Assembly: GCF_030247195.1 (NCBI RefSeq)
Contig: NC_080672.1
Location: forward strand, 185,822,372 to 185,886,371
Direction of reading: 5' to 3'
DNA from: Topomyia yanbarensis
Lineage: Eukaryota > Arthropoda > Insecta > Diptera > Culicidae
Length of the DNA: 64,000 bases
A program made the translations under genes and the position numbers. Each line of letters begins with the position of its first letter. Within the stretch, counting starts at the first letter, position 1. Positions 34,256-47,307 of this stretch are shown here, piece by piece. Under the pieces are notes generated by a model. That model was not told the DNA's origin, did no database searches, and saw nothing but the letters and a program-made list of their open reading frames with translations.

Positions 34256-34412
34256 TATGCGTTTGAATCCAAGTTAAAACAAACGTTACAAACTGAGACA
34301 AGCTTTTGAAGCTTTAAGGAGTTATATACAAAGTTGTGGCCATGTTCGTGATTTTTTTAAGTGTTTTATAAAAATTTTATCTGAAAAATCGAAAGACAGT
34401 TCGTTGGTAGCA

Positions 34413-34787
34413 TTGAACACCACAAAACTTTATTTTTTGGTCAATATATTTTTTGCAAGAAAAAAAAATTCTATTAGGGAACCAATCCATTCAAGTACAC
34501 AACAATGCATTTTTCTCCAATAATCTTTTTAGTTTTTGGGTTTTTCTAGAGCGGTTCGGCTTGGAGAGCGTTCATTGCAAACCTCTGCCAAAAAAGCACT
34601 CTTCGGGGATGGGCCATAACTCCGACATCCTTGAATATTTTTTTAATGCAACTTGTTTTTTTCTATCTGTTTTCTATATTGAGCCAAACCGCTGTACAAA
34701 AACGGATTGGTTCGCTGTACAAAAACGGATTGGTTCCCCAATAGAATTTTTTTTCTTGCAAAGAAACATATAGACCGTGGTGTTCAA
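34413..34787. mobile_element. Foldback-type inverted-repeat element (375 bp)
   Basis: Outer ends TTGAACACCAC (34413-34423) and its complement (34777-34787); inner inverted arms of about 33 bp with 'attctatt(a/g)gggaacc' at 34455-34488 and 34727-34759. The right side holds a 23-bp tandem duplication of 'gctgtacaaaaacggattgg'. No coding sequence. Confidence 0.7.
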
Positions 34788-35302
34788 ATTTTTAAATAAA
34801 AATTCATTGCAAAGAATCGAAAATTGGGAATGTAAATACAAACAATTAAAAAATATATGAAAATCGGATGAATAGTTAAGATATCACCGCAACGGTACTT
34901 TTAAAAAAACTTCATTTCGAGGTAATTACGTTTAAAGTTTTGTGTTTACATCATTCGTGGAAGAACTAGCGCGCTGCAGACGGCTGTAATTTAAAATATA
35001 ATGCTCCGATCTGGATGAAATTTCGCACAGATATTTTCAAAAGCATGTGCTTCAAGAATATTCAATTTTTTCCGATTTTTTGAGTTTCAATTTTGTATAT
35101 AATCCCTTAACCCAGGCATGTTTTTCAAATTTTGTGCCGAGACTGTCGCGTATGCCAAACTGAGGCTGGCAGCATCAAACCAACAGCGCTAGATGATTGT
35201 TTTCAACAAATAGTTATTTCACCCAAATATCAACTATACGAAATCAAAAAACAAACTACTGTTTTAGTTGAAATTTTCCTAACTTTCCCTACTTTGTAAC
35301 CT
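34788..35302. other. AT-rich interval, no gene
   Basis: No supported ORF, RNA or clear repeat boundary. The phrase around 35000 ('ctggatgaaatttcgcacagat') has the look of dispersed mosquito repeat DNA, but no second copy is present here. Confidence 0.5.
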
Positions 35303-36085
35303 GGGGCCATTCATATACTACGTGGACAAAAATACCTTGGTTTATGACCCCTTCCTCCCCCTCCATGGACAAGCGTTGACAACCCCTGTACCCGTACCCC
35401 CCTACTCACGATGTCCACGTGGACTTTTTTCATTTTTAACCGGTAATTTAATAAACGAGTTTTAAATTCCAGGAAATTATGGATTTTTCCAATGTATTGG
35501 ACTACTTTGATGCTGTATGTCATCTTAAAACCAAATATTTCGTTTAAACTTTGTCCACAAAATTTTAGCTTTTTTGGACTTTTGTAAAAAAAAATTATTT
35601 TTGAACAAAATTAATAAATAAAATAGGTTTTTTTTTTATTTTGTGTTTAACCCTCCGGCACCTGCGTTGTTGTATTTTGTGCAACACCTTCCGAAACTCT
35701 AGCGAAATCTTCCAGCACCAACGGCTGCTCATTCGGGGAGGCATTCGCGCGAGTGCCGGAGGGTTAAAATACACATTTTTGCATTTATCATAACGCAAAA
35801 TGAAAGTAACATATCAATCGTTGTATTGGACCGTATATCAAGTTAACAAATCCAAAAAAATAATGGGAATTGACAAAATTACAGAAGATTGAATCTAATG
35901 TTTCTGAGAGCAATATGGTGTGATGTCAGTTACAGAACTGCATGTGCGAATAGTGTTTATCACCATTGGGAAAAATTTGAATGGAAAAAAGCAATTCTCA
36001 TACCCCCACCCCCTCTCCATGGATAAGCGTGGACTTCTTCGTATCCCCTCCCCGAAACTGTCCACGTGGTATATGTACGGCTCCT
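35303..36085. mobile_element. TIR element with about 27-bp ends (783 bp)
   Basis: The left end GGGGCCATTCATATACTACG (from 35303) and the complement of the right end, GGAGCCGTACATATACCACG, match imperfectly and both continue into GTGGACA. Sub-terminal 'ccatggacaagcg' segments occur on both sides (35362, 36017). Non-coding; superfamily not recognised. Confidence 0.65.
35651..35763. mobile_element. 113-bp piggyBac-type MITE with TTAA duplication
   Basis: TTAA at 35647-35650 and 35764-35767 flank perfect terminal inverted repeats CCCTCCGGCAC and GTGCCGGAGGG. TTAA targets with CCC/GGG ends are the piggyBac signature. Nested inside the 783-bp TIR element. Confidence 0.85.
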
Positions 36086-38275
36086 TAATTGAATGTCTTT
36101 AAAAAGCAGAAAGAAAAATGTGACTACATACCAAACAAAATAAAAAAGGAAAAAAGAAAACATTAATCATAATTTATTTCTACGCTAGGTCTCGAATACT
36201 TGTTGAATATCGAAAAGGTCGATTGATGAATTCGACTCTGTGATGCGGTCCGGATTAGGTGGCGTTTCCTATCGTTCTAAGATATGAGTGTGTGTGATGC
36301 TTGATTCAGCATCACGTGTAACAATGAGAGATTTGGCCATGAAGAAGTACGGAGGAGATCAAATCTTTTATTTTCATATTTTATCAGAACTATAAACCCA
36401 ATATGTTTTGGTGAAGTTAATTGGAATGAACAAATGTTTATTGGAAATTAACTTTATGATAGCGTGCAATTTACTAGTATATTATTATAATTCAGGATGC
36501 CAAGTGAGACAAAAGCACGTTTTCTGCATATTAGTGTGAGTGATTGAAGATTGGTGATAAGAAAGCATTATATCTAATGCCAGAACTAAATGCTTTCCAT
36601 ATGGGTCTAGTGTTAGAAAGAAAAACGTTTACCACGTTTATCCTGTTTCTGAATGGTACGTACGATTATTTATGTTCTAATAAAAGTGAATATTCAAGAG
36701 TCGCATAAAGCAAATAATACAAATTAACTGATAAAATGATGCATTTATATGCTACCAGCATTATTTGAGCATGCGCCTCGCGTATTTGTATTGCGTTAGT
36801 GTTTACATACAGGATAAAAGCATTCCATATTGTAAGCATCCTTATATATTCGCTGCAATGATAAGAACATTATAACTGGGAGGTGATCTGTGTTATCAGT
36901 TTGCAAATTTTCGGCAAATTTTCCTCTGGAAAGTGTAGTTCTATGATTATCTTTACTAACCCAATGTGTGCAGTTTATTATATTCTGTAAAATGAAACAT
37001 TGATACTGTGAGTTATAATGTGAGTTGACTTGATTTAATTTATTTTAAAAGTGCAAAGTGGGTATAGCAATTTGATTGCGAAAATAATAGACAATTCTGA
37101 TAGGAATGGTGATAACCACTGATGCTACAATTTTCGCAGTTAAAGAAATAAACTTAATTCTAAGCGTCTGATAAAAAGGATAATATAACTGATGAACAAT
37201 AATACTAACATGACATATTTTTCTTTGGCATATTTATTTATTAGAACAATGCAGAAAAATAGTCTACAGAAAAATTATGTAGTAGGACACTGTTTTACTC
37301 AAAATATTCTTTTAGTCTTTGGAATAAAATCCGTAAGCAATTGGAGTACAAGAATTTCGTATTTTATCGTTCTTTTACTTTACTATAAATAACTATCAAA
37401 GAGTTAAGGTCAAATAGTAAATTACGGCCCACAGAGGCAAAACGCTTCTTCTTTATTTTGAGAGCCAAACATTATTTCAGCAAACAATTCTATTGGCTTG
37501 AGAACTGACGTGTTGCAACACAACAAAAATATTCAAACATCTAGAGGTTCCGCAAATGCGGTTTATGAGAAAGGAGCATTTTTTAGCAAAATTGTTGCAT
37601 ATAAGCGGTTTTTGCTTCCTTTTCGCTTTTTTTAAAAAATTTTATACTTTATACTGAAACTTGAGAACAAATATTGTATTTAAAAGTTTTTTGAAAAAAG
37701 TTTTTATATCATTGATAGAACCTTGCATGATAAAATAAACATATTTTTAATCATTTTGAAAGAAAATTCGCACAAAACAAATATTAATTCGCGCACAACA
37801 AATATAGCTCTGAGCTGCGAGCCGGTGAGCAGTGAAGATTGGACATGGACAAACCGATTCAGTTTGGTGAGTGAACCGTGTCGATTCAGTGACTCGTACT
37901 TTAAAAAATTATTGTTTTATATAAAACCAGAAAAAATCCGTGGCTTTAAGAAACGATTTCGTGTTACACATATTTGCAGTAATTTTCTATCATAATTCCA
38001 TTTTCAATAATGGACTGAATTCATTTTATGTTTCTCGAGTACTATTAGAGAGAATGTATGTACAGGCGTCTTAGCATAATTTCGAAAAAAGTAGGGTAAA
38101 CTAAATATTTTTTCTTTCCATCAAATAGTTGGACCGAAAATCAGTTCTGCTATTATTTGACAATCTCAAGCTTAACTGCAACCTTTGGATTTGGCAAGAC
38201 TTCCCATTTAGACGCCATGTTGTCAAAATCTTTTCAAATGCTTTATCTAGCAGTAACTGTGCCAATTTGAAAAAC
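36086..38275. other. AT-rich intergenic DNA, no gene seen
   Basis: Only short frames, no recognisable domain, no obvious tandem repeat. The longest frame (37723-37995, 90 aa) has no recognisable motif. Confidence 0.5.
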
Positions 38276-38528
38276 ATGTTTTAATCCACCTAACGGTGCA
38301 ATTGTGCCTTTCTCAATCATGAACACGAGTATTTTTGCGTTGTTTATAATCATTATAAGCTTTAAAATGTATATATTACATTTTTATTATATACGATAGG
38401 ACAACTATATACAAGAAAAGAAATCATTATTCGAGTTCTAAAATTTTGTAAAAGAAAAAACAGCCACGGTAATATTAAATTGAAAAACCTGTTTTAATTC
38501 ACCTAGTAGTGCAATTGTGCCTTTCTCA
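38276..38528 (-). repeat. Inverted diverged copy of the 'gagaaaggcacaattgcacc' repeat
   Basis: Ends 'ttttaatccacctaacggtg' and 'ttttaattcacctagtagtg', each followed by 'caattgtgcctttctca', flank a core matching 6574-6810 on the other strand. Confidence 0.75.
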
Positions 38529-39229
38529 TCTATCCAACCTATGATTCAATATCTGTTTATGTTCAATATAATTGTGGAAATGACTATTAAATTCTTATTA
38601 CACTTAGAACTTATCTCACGACTACCACGAAAGTCGACGCTGAAGCACTTTAAAAAAATTAGTGTAAAGTGTAATAATTAGAGTAAAGTGCCTATTTTCA
38701 TCCTATGTGGCAGGGTGCCACACTAATTCATTAATTACTCGGCTTACAATCAATGGAATGCGTACAAATTGGCATTAACAGCTTTCCTTCGTTTTTAAGA
38801 ACCAAGATAATAACACAAATGCCCCGAAAACGGTGAAATGTTCGTGTTTGTATGCAACGAAAAGTCGAATCGAGTGCCTATTGTTGTCGTACAACTTGAC
38901 TCAATACGTTGAACAAAGATGGCAGACGCTGCTCTAACCAACGGCTTCAAATGGGTAGGGTGATAATAGAAATATGGCGAAAATTGACACATTACACTAA
39001 TTAGCTTGATCAGCATGAGTTATCTTTATGTGATCATAATTTGAAATCCTTGGAGAACGGCTTTGGAAGTGGAGTGGGGAAGGGTTAGCAGAATGAGAGT
39101 GGAGGATTCGTTAGAAATACTTCATTTTATTTCGGTTTGCGATATGGATGAAGAAAATTCGGGAGTGATGGTGGTTCCATGGCGGGGGGGGGGGGAGGTG
39201 ATGAAGTAGGGAGGTGTAAGGGTAAGAGG
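38529..39229. other. Intergenic DNA with a poly-G run
   Basis: No gene seen. A run of 13 G (about 39184-39196) sits in a purine-rich stretch. Confidence 0.5.
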
Positions 39230-39902
39230 AGAAATGCGATGCAATATTCAACTGCATACTATGCCTTCAATTTGAGACTTGATTTGTGAAAATCGGTTTA
39301 GTCATCACCGAAGAACCAATGTGACTTTAACTGTGGAATATGCCTGGAATCCGAGACTTCCGGAATCTTCGGACAGTCGACAATATATTCAAAGAATGTT
39401 TCATTGGCAATCAATGATCTAGATCTGCGAATCGAAGTAATTTGGTGACCATTTCAATAGTTTTTAGCCTCTGAAGTATTGCGATTGTAACGGTTTATAT
39501 GGGAAATTCCAGTGTGACCTTACAAACCAACCTGTAACTCCGGAACCAGAATCCAGAGCCGCATGAAATTTATCAGCAGTCAATGGAGTTATTGTATCCT
39601 TCATTTGAAATCAAGTTTGTAAAAATCGGTCAAGAATTCACTGCGAAATAGGTGTGATATTAGATTAGGAACTTGGCGAGTTCCCCGGGGGCATCATAAA
39701 CCGCCATAGGTGGACAATGTGGTCAAAGCTACTTTGAATGATCATTAGTGATCTAGACCTGCAAATCAAATTAATGTTGCACACTTTTTAATATGCATTA
39801 CATTATTTGGACAATGTGATGGTACCAGTTTATATGGGGATTTGCTATGTGACCGCACTCTTTAACCCGCAACTCCGGAACCGGAAGTCGTATGTTTATG
39901 TT
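39230..39902 (+). repeat. Two diverged satellite monomers of about 334 bp
   Basis: 'aatgatctagatctgcgaatc' near 39412 recurs as 'agtgatctagacctgcaaatc' near 39746, and 'gtttatatggg' at 39495 recurs at 39828. Phrases such as 'gaaaatcggtt' and 'actccggaacc' tie them to the dispersed monomers at 5796-6560. Confidence 0.65.
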
Positions 39903-41390
39903 TATGTTTATAACCTTCACCAACAGGCGCTTTGGCCCCAATGGTGGTTTCTTAAACTAATTACATTTTAAAATTGTCCGGTTGAAGTCAAAGGCCGTCG
40001 CCACACTGTTAAAAATTCACTGGAGTCCGGTAACAACGCTCTGGCAGCCATAGTTGGTTCTCCTGAACGGAATTCGCAGAAGAGAGTTATTACGAAGAGC
40101 TCGAACGCGGGCTTGAAGATCCAGATGTCCGAGGATTGCAGGGCAATCCACTCTAACAGAGAGTAAGTCCGAGACGAACTATTCTCGAGAGCAGTCCCTC
40201 CGAATGCTGAGTGTATCGAGGTGTATTAGCTGGCAACGGTTTTCATAGCTCGGCAGCTGAAATCTGTTTCGCCATGGGAGATGCCGAAGGGCGAAGCGTA
40301 TGAACCTGCGTTGAACAGCCTCGATTCTGTCAATCCCGTTCTGGTAGTACGAATTCCAAACAGCCGAACAATATTCTAACGTTGAGCGGACCAACGCACA
40401 GTAAAGCGATTAAAGACAATATACGTCCCTGAAGTTTTTCGCTATTCGGAAGATGAACCCAAGCTGTCGTGATGCCTTATCCACGATGTATGAAGTATGT
40501 GGTTTGAATGTTAGTGCTGAATCCATGATGACTCCGAGATCTTTGATGTGAGAGTGTCTTGGAATGCTCGACCCGAAGAAATGGTAATTAAACTGAGTCA
40601 GATGGCGTTTCCGCGTGAACGTAACGATTGAGCATTTGCTTGTTTAAAACCATTCTGTTTAGATCACACCACGTACTAAAGCTGTCCAGTTCCCTCTGAA
40701 GAAGCTCGGCATTTGTTGACAAATTTTCATGTCGTCGGCGAAAGAAAGGCGGGATCCTTGTAATGTGAAATTGACGTCATTAAAGTAGAGGAGGAATATT
40801 ACTGGACCGAGATGGCTTCCTTGTGGTATGCTGGATGTAGCGAAGAATGATGCAGATAGACAGTCCTTAATGCTGATTTGGAGTTGCCTTCCATCGAGGT
40901 AGGAACAAAACCAGCGCAGAAGTTGTCCATGAATGCCGAGTTTGTCCAGCTTCGCTATTGCGATATCATGGTTGATTTTGTCGAAGGCCGCAGATAGATC
41001 CATGTAAAAAGCATCGGCTTGCAATCCGTCGGCGAATCCATCCATTACATATGTTGGGAACGAGAGCTGGTTTGTTGTTGTCGATCGTCTAGGCACTCGC
41101 CGAAGTGGTTCAAGAAGCCCGCTGATGCACTTTTTGACAAAAATAGAGGGAACACCATCTGGACGCGGGGAACTAGATGCATTCAGTTTGGCATTTGCTG
41201 CAAGAATGGCAGCATTATCAACACAAATTCGGCTGATGGTTCGTCCTAGAGAAGGAGTTAAATTGGCGGCGGCAGCGACTTGTTGTGGTGTCAGGCGCTC
41301 GTTGGAAAACACGCTTGAAAATTTGTCGGAGAACCGTTGGCAAATTTTTTTAGTGGCGGTGCCTATAACTCCATTAAACGACATACAAGA
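39903..41390 (-). pseudogene. CR1-like LINE relic, minus strand
   Basis: The element-sense 3' end is a (ACATAA)n tail at about 39911-39932, inserted in the satellite monomer. RT pieces: 41384-40659 with a PRPDGVPSIF block, then a jump to RRSTTTNQLSF (deletion of part of the fingers), FYMDLSAAFDKINHD, SSIPQGSHLGPVIF and FADD (about 40735); further C-terminal sequence with RSTLEYCSAVWN and ALRHLPWRNRFQLPSYENRC at 40394-40179. Several frame changes. Related to, but distinct from, the LINE at 27860-31035. Confidence 0.8.
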
Positions 41391-41547
41391 TAAAATTTTG
41401 ATGTTTTGTCAAGCTAGACGATACTGTGCGACTGTACAAGCTCTTATGGAGGGTGTCAATCACAAATGTCGAGCATTTTACTCAAACTCATTTGGCGAAA
41501 TAAATGTACCCGGTTGCTGATGGCGAATGAACTTATTTTTTGAAGCG

Positions 41548-43420
<1,873 letters not shown>

Positions 43421-43436
43421 TTATTTGTTTGTTTAT

Positions 43437-43762
43437 TACAGCAGGCAGCGCAGATTGTTTCTGCGCGCCGCTTGGTTTTTTTCCAAAACAGCGGGATAAG
43501 CAAAAGAAAGGTCTCAGGTGTTTATTTATTGTATGGCTGGTCTTTATGGTGCCGACGCTGGGTTTTCCAACAGTAATGTTTAAACCCAGTGTCTTTTGCT
43601 AAAAGGTTATGGGTTGTAGAATTAATTAAGAATGTTGTTGCTTACTTCTGCTGTCTGTGTGGCATTGGAAAATGTACACGTGCGGTCAGGATGTGACAGT
43701 GAAAGTAAAAGGTTGAGTAGTGCTTTGGTTATGTAAGATGGTTGCGTTGCGTATAGCACACC
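43437..43762 (-). repeat. LTR-like repeat, copy inside the LINE relic
   Basis: About 325 bp, clearly the same sequence as 49556-49877 (starts 'cagcaggcagcgcag', ends 'gcgtatagcacac'). In minus sense it begins TGTGCTATACG, compatible with an LTR. Probably a solo LTR of the gypsy-like relic at 48478-49877, but a clean TG...CA boundary is not visible. Confidence 0.6.
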
Positions 43763-44181
43763 TCCCATCCGAAAAAGAATGGCGAGCTTGCGAGTCATTC
43801 TATGCTTATTTTTATGTGATACATAATTTCATAATTTCTAGTTTTCTAAGTTTTAATGCTATCGATACGGCTTAGCAGGCATATAGTTTTTGCGTTTCAC
43901 CCAGGCTTTTATGTTTTTGGGCTAATATCGAATTTTAACTCTAAATTCACTTTTTAACAATAGACCTTTCTCGTCAAAAAATTTTATATGATAGGATGCT
44001 TCCTTTTTTATCCCCAATTCGTTACTGCTGATTGCCGCGATGATTTGGTACCTCTAACTATTGAAAAAATCAAAAATAGTGCAAGCTGCTCATTTAACCC
44101 CATATTCTGAATACCTATCTTGCCTTGTTTCCCCGTATTTTTACACCATTTGGATGAATTTCCTGTGGGGAATACTAAAAG
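43763..44181. other. Intergenic DNA, nothing recognised
   Basis: AT-rich, no supported feature. Confidence 0.5.
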
Positions 44182-44410
44182 GATGCCAGATCTGCAGATT
44201 TTGCATTTTCACTGCAGATGTTTTGCAGATTATAAATATTTAGCAGAACAAAGCCTATGCCAGCCAATTTATACACAAGCCTTCAACATTTTTGATCATT
44301 TAAAATATATACATACTACATTTCTATGTCAAATTTATTGAAGATTTTTGTAGCAATCTGCAGACTTTTATATTTTCACTGCAGGCTATTGTTTAAATAG
44401 ACCTGGCATC
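44182..44410. mobile_element. Possible 229-bp TIR element
   Basis: Inverted ends GATGCCAGATCT (44182-44193) and the complement of AGACCTGGCATC (44399-44410), 11 of 12 matching. The interior has two 'ttttcactgcag' direct copies (about 44206 and 44374). Short ends, so moderate support only. Confidence 0.5.
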
Positions 44411-45454
44411 ACTGATGCTGAAATGATTCATTCATATACCTGTCAAAAACATAGAGCATTGCATGAAAATGTATAACCTCACTTTTCTGACAGTTCAGTG
44501 TGCTTGTTTACCTAAGACTTGTTTACATGGACTTTTAAAATTTACATTACTTGAATACTTTCGATGCTCTTTGAAAGACTATCAACTCAAGAGGGATGAG
44601 GATTGGAACAATGGGAACCTGGTGCCACATTATGCAACCAATTCGAATCGACCTTTTCACACAAGCTTGAATACAATAAACCTTTCGTTTCGAGATGCGT
44701 AATGTCACCCCTGTTTCATACATTGACCAATCGGCGCTGGATGCAAAACCCGGTGGCATATGCTGAATCGTAAGATCAAGCATTGGGCTATAAAACGATT
44801 GCTTTCTGGATGATGGATAAGGATTTGTACACATTTGTTTGTTTGCTCATGGGTTAAGTCCTAACAAGATGATCCGATTTATTATTCATTTTTAGGTGGT
44901 GAAGTTTACCTGAACTTTATAGGTAACGAATTCGGTCGATGATAAGTTGTTGAAATGATCGTTCAATGCCCATACCGAAAACGTTTCCATTGGTCAGAAT
45001 GCCTACCAGCGTATGATAGCTGCAAACATGAGGACAACAAGGTTATCGCTTTCGAATGGAACAATTATTTATTATTCGTGTTCAAGTTCCATTACAGCAA
45101 AAGTTTCGTCGATTGACGATTATCGCATTGTCATTGATTTAGCCGGCAAATGCAAAACAGTGCTCGGCACTGACGATAAGGAGTAAGAAGAATTTGATAG
45201 GAGTGATAAGAATGCAGAGCATTATACATTCTGGAAGAATATCAGGGCGGAGAAATTATATGTAAATTTATATTATATCCAGAGTTGCCATCATTTTTGC
45301 ACCGCAATAAAGCTTTCTGCAACTGCTGTCTTGTTCAAATTGGCAGGAAATAACTAGGCAGCGATTGATAAATTGCATAGTCAATTTATTTACTTTTTCG
45401 GAAGGATAAGTAATTAGTATGTTGTGAATATATATGTGTCACCAGTGCCGTGTG
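44411..45454. other. Intergenic DNA, nothing recognised
   Basis: No recognisable gene or repeat. Confidence 0.45.
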
Positions 45455-45581
45455 TTATGGTGGTACCGGACGGAACCGTTGGTCAGCAAACCGTCCTTGT
45501 CGTACTGGTCATAGATGCGACGTTTTTTCTCATCTGATAGCACTTGACATGTTTCGGAGATCTGTCTTAACGCTCTCTACT
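45455..45581 (-). pseudogene. J-domain fragment (DnaJ/DNAJB6-mrj type)
   Basis: The minus-strand translation shows ALRQISETCQVLSDEKKRR followed by IYDQYDKDGLLTNGS, a close match to helices III-IV of a J domain, best fitting the DNAJB6/mrj type (expected YQVLSD and QYGKDG; here C and D are substituted). The upstream HPD loop that stimulates Hsp70 is absent and the sequence further upstream does not resemble a J domain. Either a gene fragment/retrocopy or a diverged exon; no ATG, no visible continuation, and substitutions at conserved positions favour a relic. Confidence 0.65.
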
Positions 45582-45897
45582 TAGCACAGGATACGCGAAA
45601 CCGCTGCTAGCTTTCGAAAGAAAATTCCTAGCTGCTGCTACTCTATCAGTCTTTCTCTCGACTGAGGACTACAATTTCGGTCGACTAAATTGTGCTATGA
45701 AAATTGTACTTCCTGGAATTTCACCAAACGAGATCAATTCATTGTGAGGAATTTCGCTGCGTTCCAATATTGCTTGCCTCTGTAGGTGATGATGTGTGTG
45801 TATTCACTTCGGCAGCCAGGTCTTATGTATTGGGTAATTTTGCTATCTTATTCTGCTGAATAAATCATCTGGCTAAAGCCTCTACGTTATACTATGG

Positions 45898-46474
45898 TCA
45901 CTTTAAAAACGCCTTGCTACTTAATCTTGTAGCTGTTGGCAAGTCAGTCCTGGCACTGTTCTCGACTAATCCTGGCACTATACTGCTGACGTCGCACTTA
46001 TTACGGTGATCAAACTTGGCGAGAGCGGCAGTGGTTTCGTCGGAATTGTTCACTCGACAAGCAGGAAGTGCAAGGACTCTGCTACTTATGCCTGAGCCCC
46101 TCGTTGAAACCTTCGTCCTGTCGGAGTGTTTGCTTCGTCCGATACCGGAGCGTATTGCTGAACCGAAGCAGTCTGCTACTGGCGCTGCTTCCTTCGAATC
46201 GGAATCGCTGAATATTCCCGTTAGCCGAATGTCCAACGTGGCCGAAGGCAAACTGATTGCAGTAACACCACCAACCGTAACTGAAATTTTGGTCTTTAAT
46301 CCAAGTGCCTGCCATTGACATAGCGACAGACGAGTGCGGCGCAGGTTGGACCATCGGTTGACTCGGTGCCGGACAGGGCGAAACAGCTGCAACAGGAGCG
46401 GACCTAGTATGGGGTGTAAAGGTCATCAATTGCCATAGATCACCAAAATGCTCTGCGACTAACATTGTGAACAA
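45898..46474 (-). other. Unrecognised GC-richer open region
   Basis: Two overlapping minus-strand frames (46474-46082, 130 aa; 46392-45898, 164 aa) in DNA more GC-rich than its surroundings. The first starts MFTMLVAEHFGDLWQLM and is rich in P/A/S. No domain recognised. It lies 300 bp from the J-domain fragment on the same strand, so both might come from one captured host sequence, but nothing proves it. Confidence 0.3.
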
Positions 46475-46535
46475 AACAAACCAAACGAAATTGATCGCAA
46501 CAACGATAAAATAATCTAAATTCTACCCAAACATT

Positions 46536-47307
46536 TCGTCGCTGCTGTGCTATCTTATGACAAACGCCATTTTGGGGTAAACTGAGTTAGATATGCCACA
46601 TCACGTGTCTAAAAAATCTCTACAAAGTGGCGTTTTCAGAATTTTGATATTCTGCTTGGTTACTGAGATATAGCAAAAAACATGATGAGAAATTTTGAAT
46701 TTTTTGCTTCAAATGACTGTATCTAAGGATTACCTCAAGGTATCTTGATATATAAGATGTTTTTATATGTAAAACTCTCTAAAGAACCCAATGGCATAAT
46801 AATTTTCAAAACAAAATTACACGAATTGTGAGAAAAATGTAGTTTTAGTTTTGAACTGGAAATATAGCATATTTGGCAACACTGTAACCAAAAATAACTA
46901 TTTTTGCTAGATTCTCTGACTCATTTCCTTTAAAATGCATCTCACCGATTGTTTATAGGCCAAACTAAACCAAACATATGAATAAAAGTTAATAATTGAT
47001 AATTTTTTTCTATGGAAAATTTTCCATGCACGGTTATGACACGCCATACAAATTTTGTCATCTATACACACCTATGACACGTGTGAGTGCGACTTTTGTT
47101 TACATTTATAGTCAAAACTCGCAACATAGTCAACCGATCCTCATAATATTTGAGAGATTTATAAAGAATAGATAGAAGCGTCAATTGTCTTCATTGAATT
47201 GTTTATACCATTTATAATTTTCAAGATATTCAATCTCAAACTTTAAAAATCGTTTTTCTCGAAATGAGCTAAATGGCGCTTGTCATAAGATAGCACAACA
47301 GCGACGA
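46536..47307. mobile_element. 772-bp non-coding TIR element
   Basis: Terminal inverted repeats of about 36 bp: TCGTCGCTGCTGTGCTATCT at the left and the complement of the right end, TCGTCGCTGTTGTGCTATCT, continuing through TATGACAA(A/G)CGCCATTT. Two to three mismatches. The interior is AT-rich without coding sequence. No target duplication seen. Confidence 0.78.
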
